From contig CAAGIL010000208.1 of NCBI GenBank assembly GCA_900769905.1, positions 1 to 12,644 on the forward strand: a DNA stretch of 12,644 nucleotides, read 5' to 3'. This DNA comes from Rikenellaceae bacterium (GTDB lineage: Bacteria; Bacteroidota; Bacteroidia; Bacteroidales; UBA932). Shown here in pieces: positions 12,043-12,644 of the stretch. Position 1 is the stretch's first letter. Each line of letters begins with the position of its first letter. A program made the translations under genes and the position numbers. Below the pieces are notes generated by a model. That model was not told where the DNA came from. It did not search any database and saw only the letters and a list, made by a program, of their open reading frames with translations.

Positions 12043-12644
12043 GTGAGATTAGCGATATGATTCAGCGGCTCTGCCCGGACGGGGTGGAGTATAGGAAGTT
12101 GGGGGAACTTGGTGATTTTGAAAATATTGGTGTAGATAAAAAAGTAGTAGAAGGAGAAAGACCTGTCACGTTGCTCAACTATGTAGATGTATATAAGCAC
12201 ATATACATTAATAATTCAATACCCCAAATGATAGTAACAGCATCCGATAAAAAACGAGAATGTTGTACTTGTCTGAAGGGTGATATATTTATTACCCCAA
12301 CGTCAGAAACTCCTGATGATATTGGGCACGCTTCGGTAATAACTGAGGATTTGGTCAATACAGTTTATAGCTATCATATTATGAGATATAGATTGTATGA
12401 TTATCAATTGACCACATCTTATTATATCAGGTATCTCTTTGAAACATCTTTGGTGCAGAATCAGATTCGAAGACTTGCCAAAGGTCTGACGCGGTTTGGA
12501 CTATCAAAATATGATTTTGCTAAAATCGAAATCCCCGTGCCGCCTCTGGAGGTGCAGAGAAAAATTGTCGAGGTACTCGACAATTTTTCGGAGCTTACAG
12601 CGGAGCTTACAGCGGAGCTTACAGCGCGGCAGAAACAGTACGAG
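12039..12644 (+). CDS. hsdS: type I restriction-modification specificity subunit, N-terminal part (3' end outside window)
   Basis: 202 residues are visible, open to the window edge. HsdS recognises the bipartite DNA target and positions two HsdM subunits. It starts MSEISDMIQRLCPDGVEYRK followed by LGEL, a common HsdS opening. Target recognition domain 1 covers about residues 25-170 and ends with KYDFAKIEIPVPP. The central conserved region follows: LEVQRKIVEVLDNFSE (170-185), then three ELTA units (185-196) and RQKQYE at the edge. The ATG overlaps the hsdM stop, so the two are translationally coupled. The first recognition domain is much more AT-rich than hsdM (16 G/C in 60 at both 12181-12240 and 12361-12420), as expected for swapped recognition domains. 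The second recognition domain and hsdR are not visible. Confidence 0.93.
   Translation, partial: MSEISDMIQRLCPDGVEYRKLGELGDFENIGVDKKVVEGERPVTLLNYVDVYKHIYINNSIPQMIVTASDKKRECCTCLKGDIFITPTSETPDDIGHASVITEDLVNTVYSYHIMRYRLYDYQLTTSYYIRYLFETSLVQNQIRRLAKGLTRFGLSKYDFAKIEIPVPPLEVQRKIVEVLDNFSELTAELTAELTARQKQYE
12559..12589. repeat. perfect 14-bp inverted repeat with 3-bp centre inside hsdS
   Basis: The left arm is GAAAAATTGTCGAG (12559-12572), the centre GTA and the right arm CTCGACAATTTTTC (12576-12589), without mismatch. It codes RKIVEVLDNFS of the central conserved region. An arm-centre-arm layout of this size inside an hsdS gene is compatible with a recombinase crossover site, or with a strong mRNA hairpin. 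Whether an inverted partner exists lies outside the window. Confidence 0.7.
12591..12626 (+). repeat. three tandem 12-bp repeats coding ELTA in hsdS
   Basis: GAGCTTACAGCG occurs three times in a row without mismatch, coding ELTA-ELTA-ELTA between the two halves of HsdS. This corresponds to the TAEL repeats of EcoR124I-type HsdS, where two or three copies set the number of unspecified bases between the two half-targets. Exact DNA repeats are prone to slippage. Confidence 0.85.

Noticed and set aside
1..12644. CRISPR arrays, tRNA or rRNA genes, insertion sequences, strong rho-independent terminators
   Set aside because: None seen on reading both strands by eye. The repeats found are short dyads or the hsdS tandem repeat, and no GC-rich hairpin with a T-run stood out.

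Overview
The window looks like a chromosomal segment of a member of the Bacteroidetes, probably Bacteroidales. The signs are promoters of the TTTG / TAnnTTTG type (TAnnTTTG boxes at 5405, 7634, 8948, 9619 and 10439 on the + strand, and at 5310 and 8823 on the - strand), no obvious Shine-Dalgarno sites, a surface-type lipoprotein signal, a GH92 alpha-mannosidase, and a HipB/HipS/HipT-type toxin-antitoxin organisation typical of that phylum. The genus cannot be read from the sequence.

Left part (1-7515), GC-rich and ordinary: the 3' end of pncB (nicotinate phosphoribosyltransferase) converges on a two-gene minus-strand unit. That unit is a 755-aa multidomain surface lipoprotein followed 39 bp later by an exported GH92 mannosidase, together a likely glycan-capture and glycan-cutting pair without SusC/SusD in view. 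A divergent promoter region (5268-5496) separates it from a plus-strand pair: an MFS transporter and, 12 bp later, a lipoprotein alpha/beta hydrolase with an intact Ser-Asp-His set.

Middle part (7516-10485), accessory: a DUF5131 (phage Gp37/Gp68-type) three-Cys protein with its own promoter, a small unknown minus-strand gene, and a hipB-type antitoxin gene under three evenly spaced TACCC-N4-GGGTA operators. Antitoxin translation is coupled to a 124-aa protein that joins the start of HipS to the very end of HipT, so the kinase core is missing. Next come wrecks of a ParE/RelE-type toxin and of an ORF6N-domain protein. Both again keep the N- and C-terminal pieces and have lost the middle. A further unrecognised broken coding remnant follows.

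Right part (10266-12644): a type I restriction-modification locus. hsdM is intact behind a promoter with an overlapping inverted repeat. hsdS overlaps hsdM by ATGA and runs off the end. The hsdS first target-recognition domain is strongly AT-rich. Its central conserved region carries a perfect 14-bp inverted repeat with a 3-bp centre, followed at once by three perfect tandem 12-bp repeats coding ELTA. These are features expected of a specificity gene that changes by spacer-length change and possibly by recombination. hsdR and any recombinase lie outside the window. The most unusual points are the kinase-less HipS-HipT fusion under an elaborate operator array, the run of three 'middle-deleted' genes, and the hsdS palindrome and tandem repeat.
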